A stretch of DNA of 34,646 nucleotides from an uncultured Alcanivoracaceae bacterium (lineage in GTDB: Bacteria > Pseudomonadota > Gammaproteobacteria > Xanthomonadales > Marinicellaceae). The DNA is taken from NCBI GenBank assembly GCA_947311585.1, contig CAMZLQ010000122.1, forward strand, positions 1 to 34,646, given 5' to 3'. Numbering within the stretch: the first letter of the stretch is position 1; each line of letters opens with the position of its first letter. Both the position numbers and the translations under genes were made by a program. Below are positions 1 through 8,388 of the stretch, one piece after another. The notes under the pieces were generated by a model. It had not been told where the DNA came from, did not search any database, and saw only the letters and a program-made list of their open reading frames with translations.

Positions 1-1
1 A

Positions 2-1045
2 AATGTTGATACGAAAGACACTTCAAAAAACCAATCTACTGAAAAAACATCGAAAAAAGATAAAAAAGGAAAAAGCAAAGAAGAAGAGGTTGTTATCAAT
101 GTAGAGGCAAGCAAAGTCACGACTGGAGATGCGGTTTTGTTGTTTAAGACCACAACTATATTAGAGGCTGATTTGGAGTCAGCGGTCACATCAAAAGCCA
201 GTGGTATTATATTGAAGGTTAATGTTGAGGTTGGTGATAAGGTTAAAGCGGGTGATGTCTTGGCTGTTTTGGAGTCTGATGTACAGCAATTAAATTACCA
301 AAGTGCCAAAGCGAACTACCAAAAAGTGTTGAATAATTTCGAGCGTGCTAAATCTTTATTAAAAAAAGGACTGGCAAATAAAGAGTCGGTTGACAACCTT
401 AAATTTGAATCACAAGCCTTAAAAACGAGACTGCAACAAACTAAGTTAGATTTAGATTTTACAAAAATAACGGCTCCGATTTCAGGTGTTGTGACTAAAC
501 GCAATATTAAAAAAGGCAACCTAATCCAAAGCAATACCCAAGTGTATGAAATTGTTAATTTTGACTCATTGCAAGCGGTGATTAATGTGCCTGAAGATAA
601 ATGGAATGTTTTTAAAAAAGGACTGGAAGTTGATTTTTTATTCACCAGTATGAGTCAAAAAGTCAAAGGGCATATCCTACGGATTGATCCAATTGTTGAT
701 AGTACTACAGGAACATTTAAGGTAGTAATAGCACTGGATGAAGGCGCAAGCAGTCAATATAAACTTCGTCCTGGTTTGTTTGGTAAGACTCAAATTATCC
801 TTAATAAACACGCCAATACGTTGTTGGTTTCTAAAAATGCCGTCATTCGTGAAGATGACAAGGCTTACGTTTATGAAATTAATCAGGACAATACCGTCAC
901 TAAACGCAACCTGGTTTTGGGTTATGAAATGGATGATGCTTTGGAAATCATTTCAGGAATTGAAGTTGATAAACGTGTGGTGACAACGGGTAAAAACAAC
1001 CTTTCAGAAGAATCTAAAGTTGAAGTTATTGAGTACAAGGACTAG
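2..1045 (+). CDS. RND efflux periplasmic adaptor (membrane fusion protein, HlyD/AcrA type), 5' partial
   Basis: The frame is open to the left window edge, so the N-terminus and any signal or lipid anchor lie outside. A Lys/Glu-rich stretch (about 2-95) precedes the folded part and looks like a flexible linker. It then shows the usual adaptor order: first half of a lipoyl domain (VGDKVKAGDVLAVLES), a coiled-coil hairpin rich in Lys, Gln and Leu, the second lipoyl half (ITAPISGVVTKRNIKKGN), and a beta-barrel plus membrane-proximal domain (LRPGLFGKTQIIL). In this family the adaptor links an inner-membrane RND pump to an outer-membrane TolC-like channel. The gene ends 4 bases before the first of two RND permeases, so it almost certainly serves them. 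No outer-membrane channel is visible; it may lie upstream. The ATG-less TTG at 137 falls inside the conserved domain and is not the real start. Confidence 0.93.
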   Translation, partial: NVDTKDTSKNQSTEKTSKKDKKGKSKEEEVVINVEASKVTTGDAVLLFKTTTILEADLESAVTSKASGIILKVNVEVGDKVKAGDVLAVLESDVQQLNYQSAKANYQKVLNNFERAKSLLKKGLANKESVDNLKFESQALKTRLQQTKLDLDFTKITAPISGVVTKRNIKKGNLIQSNTQVYEIVNFDSLQAVINVPEDKWNVFKKGLEVDFLFTSMSQKVKGHILRIDPIVDSTTGTFKVVIALDEGASSQYKLRPGLFGKTQIILNKHANTLLVSKNAVIREDDKAYVYEINQDNTVTKRNLVLGYEMDDALEIISGIEVDKRVVTTGKNNLSEESKVEVIEYKD

Positions 1046-1049
1046 CTAA

Positions 1050-4000
1050 ATGATTAAATCATTAATAAATTTCGCTACCAATCGCCGTGTGACTATTTCC
1101 ATGCTGGCACTAACCATGATGTTGTTTGGTGGTATTGCCTTAAAGGAAATGTCACAAACGCTTTTGCCTGATTTGCAATACCCAACATTTACTGTGCGTA
1201 CCGAATACGAAAATGCAGGTCCCGAGGAGATAGAATTGTTGATTACCAAACCCGTGGAAGAATCGGTTGGTGTGGTTAAAGGTTTGTCTCGTATTTATTC
1301 GGTTTCAAGTACCGGACGCTCGGATGTGAAGTTGGAGCTCAATTGGGATGCGGATATAAAGCAAGCGGCTTATGAAATTCGCGATAGAATTGATTCGGTG
1401 CGTTTGCCATTGGATGCGGATTCGCCTGTTTTGTTGCGTTTTAATCCATCAACTGCGCCAATTATGCAAGTGGTGTTGATGATTGATAAAAAAACCGACA
1501 ACCTTAATCAACTTAAAACTATTCGAACACTAAGCGAGCAGTTGTTTAAGAAAAAACTCGAACCCGTTGCAGGTGTTGCGGCTGTCAAGATTAGTGGTGG
1601 CTTGGAGCAAGAAATCCAAGTTGAACCTGACCAATATAAATTAGCCCAATTAGGCATCAGTATCAGTCAAATATCTGCCCGTTTACGCCAAGAAAACATT
1701 AATCTTTCAGGTGGTGCGATTAAACAAGGCACGCAGTTATTTTTAGTGCGAACGGTTAACCAATTTCAATCCTTAGACGCCATTCGAGACATTATTATTA
1801 GCCTTAAAGATGGCACGCCCATTCGCATTCGTGACGTTGCTAGAGTGAGTTTGTCACACAAAGACCGCACCTCAATAAACCGTTTGGATGGCAAAGAAGC
1901 GATTGAAATAGCGATTTACAAAGAAGGCGATGCCAATACCGTGGAAGTAGCTCAAAATGTTAAGAATAAGCTGGATGAATTAAAAAAGAATTTACCAAAT
2001 AATACTTCATTAAAAATCATCAATGACCAGTCTATTTTTATTAAAGATGCCATTGGTAATGTCACCAGTGCTGCCATTATTGGTGGGATTTTGGCAGTTT
2101 TTGTTATTTACTTATTTTTACAAGATGTTCTTGCCACTATGGTGATTGCTACCTTAATACCTATTTCAGTGGTGGCAGGGTTTTTCTTGATGTACAAAGC
2201 TGGCATTTCATTTAATATCATGTCATTGGGTGGTATTGCTTTAGCCATTGGCTTATTGGTGGATAACGGTATTGTCGTACTGGAAAATATTGCCTCTAAG
2301 CGAAAAAAAGGTTTGGATAAACTCGAGTCAGTTAAACAAGGCACCATCGAAGTGGGCGGAGCCATTGTTGCTTCAACCATGACCACTGTAGCGGTATTTC
2401 TGCCTTTGGTGTTTGTTAAAGGCATTGCAGGGCAGTTATTTAAAGACCAAGCCTTAACCGTGACTTTTACCTTGTTGGTTTCACTTTTTATAGCCTTAAC
2501 CTTAATGCCTATGTTGATGAGTTTGGGAACAAAACGTCGCACACACATGGAAAAAAGCAACGAGCAAGAGTATCAATCGAAAACCAAGATTGGTACAAAA
2601 TTGAGACGTGGACGAAAATTTGTTTTCAATAGGCTTTTGGATTATGTTTTTTTGTTTTTTAAGAAGATATTCAAAGGCATTGGCTGGTTTTTCCACAAAG
2701 TTTTTTGGTTGCCATCAAAAGCAGTTCAGTTGATGTTTGCAACGATTGCAAAAGCTTACCAAAAACTTTTGCCTTGGGCGTTACGCTTTCGATTGTTAGT
2801 GCTGGCAGCAACGATTGCTGTTTTTGTTATCACTTTAGGAATTATTCCAAAATTGGGCATGAATTTGATTCCAGATTTAGATGCCAGTACTGTGCGGGTT
2901 AATTTTAAATTGGCTGAAGGTGAAGTCATTGAAAAAACCGACAGCGTTATCCAAAAAATCAGCAAGGAATTAACGGCTCTGGATAGCATTGAGTTTGTTT
3001 ATGGCATTGGTGGACAAGGCGCAAAATTAGATGTGTCGGCATTATCGGCAGGAGAAAATGCGGGTCAATTATTAATACGAACGGCTAAAGGTTTTGAAAA
3101 ATCACAAGTTGAGTCCGATGTTTTGTCGGTTTTGGATAAACAACCGGGTTTGAGTAGCGAATTGCAAGCGGGTGAATATTTTGAATTAAGTAACCCTATA
3201 GAAATTGAATTATCGGGGTTTGATATTGATGTGCTCAAAAAAGAAGCCCGAAAAATTCGCGATGCTGTTAGTGCTAGCCCCTATTTGGTCAATGTCGATG
3301 ACGGTTTGTCCGCAGGTAATCCTGAAGTGCAAATCTATTTTGACCAAGAACGCATTGCTCAACTCGGTTTAACTAATCGCCAAGTGGCAGATGTGGTGGT
3401 CAACAAGGTTTTGGGTAAATCGGAGACCACTGTGCATTGGCAAGATCAAAAGATTGGTATATTGATTCGTAACCCTCTGCAACAACGCAATTCAATCCAA
3501 AGCGTCGCTAATTTACTCGTCAATCCCCAATCAGCCAATCCCGTTACCTTAGGTGATGTGGCAGAAATAAAGATAGCCCAAGGCCCAGGTCAAATACTGC
3601 GTCGTGATCAAGATAGGGTGGTGGTAATAACTGCCGATATTGCCGGTATTGATTTGTCATCTGCGGTTACAATCGTGCAAGACATTGTTGCAAACAGTCA
3701 ATTAAGCCCGTTGGTGCATTATCAAGTCACGGGTCAAAACAAGGATTTACAAGAGTCCAATAACTCCATGATTTTTGCTTTGGTTTTGGCGATATTTTTG
3801 GTTTACATGGTGTTGGCATCGCAGTTTGAATCCTTTATTCACCCTTTTGTTATTCTGTTTTCGATTCCACTTGCCATGATTGGCGCGGTGTGGGCATTGT
3901 ATTTAACAGGCACACAAATATCGGTGGTAGTGTTTATTGGTTTAATCATGTTGGCAGGTATTGTGGTGAATAATGCCATCGTTTTGATAGACAGAATAAA

Positions 4001-4292
4001 ACAACTCCAAGCCCAAGGCATTGCCTTAACGGATGCCATTATTCGAGCAGGTAATGCCCGATTGCGACCGATTATTATGACGACCATGACAACGGTATTG
4101 GGCTTATTGCCTATGGTTGTAACATTGTTTGGTGACCAAAGTGCGGGCGCTGAAATTCGGGCTCCCATGGCAATAACGGTTATGGGCGGTTTAATTGTTT
4201 CAACCTTTTTAACCTTGGTGGTTGTGCCGATTATCTACTCTTTAGTAACCAAAGATAAAGTGCCGCTTAAATTGCGTGAATCCAATGAGTAA
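1050..4292 (+). CDS. RND family efflux permease, first of a tandem pair
   Basis: 1080 residues, a full-length RND proton antiporter with two copies of the one-helix, periplasmic domain, six-helix unit. The TM4 signature LLVDNGIVVLENI places the proton-relay Asp near residue 405, where AcrB has Asp407; the second acidic residue of AcrB is Asn here. TM10 carries GIVVNNAIVLID, lacking the AcrB lysine, a form common in the wider hydrophobe/amphiphile efflux group. The loop between TM6 and TM7 (about residues 489-573) is roughly twice the AcrB length and is basic and amphipathic. It follows the adaptor by 4 bases and overlaps the next permease gene. The substrate cannot be read from sequence; drugs, detergents or lipids are possible. 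The metal-pump (CusA/CzcA) signature is absent. Confidence 0.95.
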   Translation: MIKSLINFATNRRVTISMLALTMMLFGGIALKEMSQTLLPDLQYPTFTVRTEYENAGPEEIELLITKPVEESVGVVKGLSRIYSVSSTGRSDVKLELNWDADIKQAAYEIRDRIDSVRLPLDADSPVLLRFNPSTAPIMQVVLMIDKKTDNLNQLKTIRTLSEQLFKKKLEPVAGVAAVKISGGLEQEIQVEPDQYKLAQLGISISQISARLRQENINLSGGAIKQGTQLFLVRTVNQFQSLDAIRDIIISLKDGTPIRIRDVARVSLSHKDRTSINRLDGKEAIEIAIYKEGDANTVEVAQNVKNKLDELKKNLPNNTSLKIINDQSIFIKDAIGNVTSAAIIGGILAVFVIYLFLQDVLATMVIATLIPISVVAGFFLMYKAGISFNIMSLGGIALAIGLLVDNGIVVLENIASKRKKGLDKLESVKQGTIEVGGAIVASTMTTVAVFLPLVFVKGIAGQLFKDQALTVTFTLLVSLFIALTLMPMLMSLGTKRRTHMEKSNEQEYQSKTKIGTKLRRGRKFVFNRLLDYVFLFFKKIFKGIGWFFHKVFWLPSKAVQLMFATIAKAYQKLLPWALRFRLLVLAATIAVFVITLGIIPKLGMNLIPDLDASTVRVNFKLAEGEVIEKTDSVIQKISKELTALDSIEFVYGIGGQGAKLDVSALSAGENAGQLLIRTAKGFEKSQVESDVLSVLDKQPGLSSELQAGEYFELSNPIEIELSGFDIDVLKKEARKIRDAVSASPYLVNVDDGLSAGNPEVQIYFDQERIAQLGLTNRQVADVVVNKVLGKSETTVHWQDQKIGILIRNPLQQRNSIQSVANLLVNPQSANPVTLGDVAEIKIAQGPGQILRRDQDRVVVITADIAGIDLSSAVTIVQDIVANSQLSPLVHYQVTGQNKDLQESNNSMIFALVLAIFLVYMVLASQFESFIHPFVILFSIPLAMIGAVWALYLTGTQISVVVFIGLIMLAGIVVNNAIVLIDRIKQLQAQGIALTDAIIRAGNARLRPIIMTTMTTVLGLLPMVVTLFGDQSAGAEIRAPMAITVMGGLIVSTFLTLVVVPIIYSLVTKDKVPLKLRESNE

Positions 4293-7200
4293 AAAGAAAA
4301 ACAAAGCCAGTGGCTTTAGTGCCATAGCCGTTTTTTCATTAAAGCGTCCAATTACAATTATCATGATTTTTTTAAGTTTGGTTGTTGTGGGCGTGATTTC
4401 ATCGCGTTTACTGTTATTGGAAAAGTGGCCTGAAATAAAATTTGCCTACGTCAATGTTAATGTTGCCTATCCATCTTCCACACCTTATGAAGTTGAGCAA
4501 AGCATTACCCGTCCACTGGAAGAAGCCTTTGCCACCATTGGTGATATTGAAGCCATTAATTCTCAGTCAACAACAAATGGAGCCAATATTGGCATTCAAT
4601 TTAAATCGGATGTCGATGTTAATGAAAAAACCATGTTGGTTAAGGAACAGGTTGATTTGGTCAAGTCGCAATTGCCTGATGATGTCAGGCGAATTGTCGT
4701 TCAAAAAGCCGAAATGGGTAATGATGCCATTATGCAAATTCGGATTACGGGTAAATTGGATTTAGAAAATGCCTATGATTTGCTCAATCGTTATTTGGTG
4801 CGACCTGTTGAGCGGGTACCTGGAGTGGCACGAGTGGATTTTCAAGGAATTGAACCCAAAGAATTGCAGATTATTATTGATAACGATGCCTTGAAAAAAT
4901 ACGGCATTGGTTTTGCAGAATTAACCCAAAAGTTACGTGATGTTAATTTCACCATTGCCTCAGGAACTTTTAAAACGGGTTCGGATAAAAATGCTCAACA
5001 AATCAGAATTGTCCCCAAAGGGCAAATAACCGATATTGAAAAAATTAAAAACGTGGTGATCAATCAAATGGGCATCCGCTTATCGGATGTTGCTTCGGTT
5101 AAAATAGTCAATGGGCATCGAAATTATGCACGCCATTTAGATAGGAAATATTCGGTTGGATTGGAAATATTTAAAGAATCCACTGCCAACATGGTCGATG
5201 TCGCAGAACGGGTTTTGGAGCGTATTGAGGAAATTGGACAATCACCACAACTTAAAGGCATTAAACTGGTTTTTTTAGAAAACTCGGCGCTTAATGTTAA
5301 GACTTCATTGCGTGATGTAATTAGTGCAGGAGTGATTGGGGCATTTTTGAGCCTATTGGTGCTGTATTTTTTCACCCGTGATTTAGCAACGACTTTGTTG
5401 GTGTCTTTATCCATTCCTATCTCGATTGTGATAACACTCGGTGCTTTGTATTTCTTTGGCTTCACTTTAAATGTTTTATCCTTGATGGGTTTAATGTTGG
5501 CAGTTGGGATGCTGGTTGATAATTCGGTGGTCATTAGTGAAAGTATTTTGACCAAAAGAGATAACCCTGATTTCACTGTAGTTGATGCCATTCAAGAAGG
5601 TGTTTCTGAGGTGATGGTGCCTGTTATTGCAGGAACAGTGACATCCATATGCATCTTTTTACCGATTATATTTGGTTCTGGTGACATGCTGATTACTTTT
5701 TTAAGTCACGTGGCAGTTTCCATAATTGCAGCGATGGTTATTTCCTTGTTTTTGGCGATTACCGTTGTGCCATTAATTATTTCCAAGTTAAAGCCCAAAC
5801 CCATTGTGCATAAAAAGGATTGGTTTGATTGGTTAAAGATAAAATACCTTTGGGCATTAAATTTTACCTTAAATCATCGTTGGTATACCGCATTATTGGT
5901 TACTGCAGTCTTAAGTTTGGGTGTTTATTCTTACACTTTGACCGATGATGATGACGGTTTTTCTCAAAGTGTTGGGCGTGATTTTTGGTTGCCGTATCAT
6001 GTGGATGGTTCTTACAGTTTAGAACGTATTAAGAAAGACGTGGATAAAATAGAAAATTACCTGTATGACCACCAAGACGAATTTGATATAAAATCGGTTT
6101 ACACTTATTACCAAGACAATGGATTTGTGCTTTCTAAAATTTATTTAGTCGATGAGGAGGTGGCAACAAAGACCATCAGTGAAGTTAAAAAAGCCATCAT
6201 CAAAGATTTGCCAAAGATAGCCATAGGCAAGCCCAGTTTCCGATGGAGAAGAGGTGGCGGTGGAAACAACAATAAATTAAGTCTCTATTTACAAGGGGAT
6301 TCGCAACAAGTTCTTAAAGAGTTATTGCCATCTGTGTTGCTTGATATTAATCACATGGATGATGTCATTGTCGCTTCGGTTGAAAAAAAGAATAAAAGAG
6401 AAGAGTTAAAAATAGTGGTTAACCGAGAACGAGCCATACGCCTAGGCTTAAATCCTACTTTTATTGCACAAAGCATTGGTGTGGCAATGCGAGGAACCAA
6501 TTTAAAAGAAATGGTCACAGCAAATGGCGAATTGCCGGTGGTTTTGAGGTTTTATAAAGAAGGGGAGTTCAAGGTTGAGCAACTCACCGATTTGCCCATA
6601 AAAACCGCTTCCGGAATGCAAGTCAGTCTGGCGAGCGTGGCCGATATTATTCACAGTAATTCGCAACAATCCATTTCTCGTCATAATCGATTGGGTGCGA
6701 TAAAAATTGATATTGAACTGGATGAAAATGCCAATAAAAAAGACATTAAAGAAGAAATCACGCTGCTAATGGACAGAACAAATTTTCCCAGTGGTTACCA
6801 GTGGACTTTTGAAGGGCAAACTCGAGGCATGAGCATGAATATGGACACATTGGTGGAAGTGCTAAAAATTGGCTTTGTACTTATTTTTATTGTTATGGCT
6901 GCTTTGTTTGAATCACTGGTATTTCCTTTTATTGTTATTACATCTATTCTTTTCTCTTGGGTGGGTGTGTTTGCCTTTTTTGCCTTAACGGGCACAAAGT
7001 TTGATATTATGGCAGGCATTGGCATGTTGATATTGATGGGTGTTGTGGTCAATAATGGCATCGTTTTAATTGATCACATTAATCAACTGCGCATAAAAGG
7101 CATGAAACGCAGAGAAGCAATCATGCAAGCTGGACATGATAGACTGCGTCCGATACTGATGACGGTTGCCACGACTGTTGTCGGTTTGATTCCTCTAGCC

Positions 7201-7437
7201 GTGAGTGCTTCATCCATTGCTGGTGACAGCAATATGCCTGGTTACTTTCCGATGGCTCGTGCTATAATTGGTGGTTTGACTTTTTCTACCTTTATCAGTT
7301 TGTTGGTGTTGCCTAGTTTGTACTGTTGGTTTGATGATATGCGTTATTGGATGTCGGATCGGTTTAAAACCAAAACTCTTAAACGTCCTTTGGCTAAAAA
7401 ACTTTCTTCATATAATTGTTCTAAGTCAATTATTTAA
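4285..7437 (+). CDS. RND family efflux permease, second of a tandem pair
   Basis: 1050 residues from the ATG at 4285, which overlaps the previous gene by 8 bases; a GTG at 4276 in the same frame is possible but adds only three residues. The N-terminus (FSLKRPITIIMIFLSLVVVG) is the RND TM1. TM4 reads MLVDNSVVISES with its Asp near residue 412, and TM10 reads GVVVNNGIVLIDHI. The protein is clearly diverged from the upstream permease. It lacks that protein's long TM6-TM7 insert and has a Gly/Arg-rich patch (RWRRGGGGNNN) in its second periplasmic half. Two unlike permeases with one adaptor resemble MdtABC-type operons, where the two form a mixed trimer. That they do so here is inference. Confidence 0.94.
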   Translation: MSKKKNKASGFSAIAVFSLKRPITIIMIFLSLVVVGVISSRLLLLEKWPEIKFAYVNVNVAYPSSTPYEVEQSITRPLEEAFATIGDIEAINSQSTTNGANIGIQFKSDVDVNEKTMLVKEQVDLVKSQLPDDVRRIVVQKAEMGNDAIMQIRITGKLDLENAYDLLNRYLVRPVERVPGVARVDFQGIEPKELQIIIDNDALKKYGIGFAELTQKLRDVNFTIASGTFKTGSDKNAQQIRIVPKGQITDIEKIKNVVINQMGIRLSDVASVKIVNGHRNYARHLDRKYSVGLEIFKESTANMVDVAERVLERIEEIGQSPQLKGIKLVFLENSALNVKTSLRDVISAGVIGAFLSLLVLYFFTRDLATTLLVSLSIPISIVITLGALYFFGFTLNVLSLMGLMLAVGMLVDNSVVISESILTKRDNPDFTVVDAIQEGVSEVMVPVIAGTVTSICIFLPIIFGSGDMLITFLSHVAVSIIAAMVISLFLAITVVPLIISKLKPKPIVHKKDWFDWLKIKYLWALNFTLNHRWYTALLVTAVLSLGVYSYTLTDDDDGFSQSVGRDFWLPYHVDGSYSLERIKKDVDKIENYLYDHQDEFDIKSVYTYYQDNGFVLSKIYLVDEEVATKTISEVKKAIIKDLPKIAIGKPSFRWRRGGGGNNNKLSLYLQGDSQQVLKELLPSVLLDINHMDDVIVASVEKKNKREELKIVVNRERAIRLGLNPTFIAQSIGVAMRGTNLKEMVTANGELPVVLRFYKEGEFKVEQLTDLPIKTASGMQVSLASVADIIHSNSQQSISRHNRLGAIKIDIELDENANKKDIKEEITLLMDRTNFPSGYQWTFEGQTRGMSMNMDTLVEVLKIGFVLIFIVMAALFESLVFPFIVITSILFSWVGVFAFFALTGTKFDIMAGIGMLILMGVVVNNGIVLIDHINQLRIKGMKRREAIMQAGHDRLRPILMTVATTVVGLIPLAVSASSIAGDSNMPGYFPMARAIIGGLTFSTFISLLVLPSLYCWFDDMRYWMSDRFKTKTLKRPLAKKLSSYNCSKSII

Positions 7438-7448
7438 CTTGGCTTTGT

Positions 7449-7525
7449 GAGTATTATTACCTCTTAGGTAAGCGTAAACAATTGCAAACTGAAGCAATTA
7501 ATACTCTCTTCAATGCATAAAGAGA
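7449..7525 (+). other. Structured intergenic leader: nested inverted repeats upstream of the roadblock gene
   Basis: An 8-bp perfect inverted repeat (GAGTATTA 7449-7456, TAATACTC 7499-7506) encloses two smaller hairpins: ACCT-ctt-AGGT (7459-7469) and AATTGC/GCAATT (7480-7485 and 7494-7499). A competing hairpin TCTCTT/AAGAGA (7505-7510 and 7520-7525) overlaps the outer arm. Together they could form a three-way junction or switch between two folds. The position, between the RND stop and the next gene, fits either an RNA leader or a processing/termination structure for the RND transcript. There is no U-tract after it. I do not recognise a known riboswitch. Confidence 0.35.
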
Positions 7526-7526
7526 A

Positions 7527-7551
7527 TATAATCCTGCAAAAATTATAGGAG
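7527..7551 (+). promoter_or_regulatory. Possible -10 box and Shine-Dalgarno for the sensory cassette
   Basis: TATAAT at 7527-7532 matches a sigma-70 -10 box exactly, but no good -35 lies 16-18 bases upstream, so this promoter is tentative. AGGAG at 7547-7551 sits 6 bases before the ATG at 7558 and is a strong ribosome binding site. Confidence 0.35.
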
Positions 7552-7557
7552 AATACT

Positions 7558-7920
7558 ATGCGTATAGATATGCTAAATAATATATTAAATGAGCTTAATA
7601 GTTCATCAGCAGATGTTGAAGCATCGGCAATCATTTCAACAGATGGTCTTATCATGGCATCGCAATTGCCTGCGAGTATCGATGAAGATCGCATGGGTGC
7701 GATGAGTGCGGCGATGTTATCATTGGGTGATCGAACCGCTCAAGAGTTGGAGCGTGGTGGTCTTGATCAAGTGCTTATCAAAGGATCAAACGGTTATGTT
7801 TTAATGGTAAAAGCCGGTGAAGATGCGGTGTTAACTGTTATGGCAAAAGCCAATGCAAAACTTGGATTAATTTTTCTGGATGTAAAAAGGGCAGCGAAAA
7901 AGACGGCAGAACTTATTTAA
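7558..7920 (+). CDS. Roadblock/LC7 domain protein (MglB-like)
   Basis: 120 residues forming a single roadblock/LC7 fold: an N-terminal helix (LNNILNELN), then the conserved strand-turn-strand with STDGLIMASQLP, a long middle helix (AAMLSLGDRTAQELERGG), two strands (QVLIKGSNGYVLMVKAG, AVLTVMAKANAKLGLIF) and a C-terminal helix. Roadblock proteins dimerise and in bacteria usually regulate small Ras-like GTPases, as MglB does with MglA in polarity and motility. No GTPase gene is visible beside it. It is the first gene of a cassette with a PAS protein (15 bases downstream) and a PhnD-like protein. Family assignment is firm; the role in cell signalling or motility control is inferred from context. 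Confidence 0.88.
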   Translation: MRIDMLNNILNELNSSSADVEASAIISTDGLIMASQLPASIDEDRMGAMSAAMLSLGDRTAQELERGGLDQVLIKGSNGYVLMVKAGEDAVLTVMAKANAKLGLIFLDVKRAAKKTAELI

Positions 7921-7935
7921 GAATTGGAGGATAAC

Positions 7936-8388
7936 ATGAGTACAATAGAATTAAAACACCATGATCAATCAACCAGTTCTCGAGAAGTATCTGATGAAGA
8001 AGTGCCTTATCCAGAGGGCAAACTCATTGTGTCACGTACCGATACCAGGGGAAAAATTACCCATTGCAATCAATCTTTTGTCGATATGTCGGGATTTGAG
8101 GAAAATGAATTAATTGGTCAACCCCATTATATTTTGCGTCACCCTGATATGCCTGCAGCAGCATTTAAGGATTTATGGGATACCATAAAAGCGGGCAATA
8201 AATGGAAAGGTTATGTAAAAAATTTGCGTAAAGATGGTAAGTTTTATTGGGTTTATGCTGTTGTGGTGCCGAATGTAAGAAATGGCAAGGTGGTGGGATA
8301 TGCTTCAGTGCGAAGAAAGCCCTCACGAACAAAAATTAATGAGTGTATAGCTCTTTATAAAACCATGTTAGCGGAGGAGCAATCATGA
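7936..8388 (+). CDS. Aer-type PAS domain sensor protein
   Basis: 150 residues from the ATG at 7936, which has GGAGG 5 bases upstream; an in-frame TTG at 7924 precedes the ribosome site and is rejected. The body (about residues 26-130) is one PAS domain of the aerotaxis-receptor type. It shows the hallmark order ITHCNQSFVDMSGF, LIGQPHYILRHPDMP, AAFKDLWDTIKAG, WKGYVKNLRKDGKFYWVYA and a closing GYASVRRKP. Aer binds FAD in this domain and reports redox state to a chemotaxis signalling domain. Here there is no HAMP, transmembrane or methyl-accepting part, so this is a stand-alone cytoplasmic PAS module that must signal through a partner. The stop overlaps the next start (ATGA), implying coupled translation with the PhnD-like protein. 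FAD binding is expected by homology only. Confidence 0.88.
   Translation: MSTIELKHHDQSTSSREVSDEEVPYPEGKLIVSRTDTRGKITHCNQSFVDMSGFEENELIGQPHYILRHPDMPAAAFKDLWDTIKAGNKWKGYVKNLRKDGKFYWVYAVVVPNVRNGKVVGYASVRRKPSRTKINECIALYKTMLAEEQS

Noticed and set aside
2108-2560. 150-codon open frame on the minus strand
   Set aside because: Antisense shadow of the RND permease transmembrane region, with no ribosome site or recognisable domain.
5124-5591. 155-codon open frame on the minus strand
   Set aside because: Antisense shadow of the second RND permease; biased composition and no family features.
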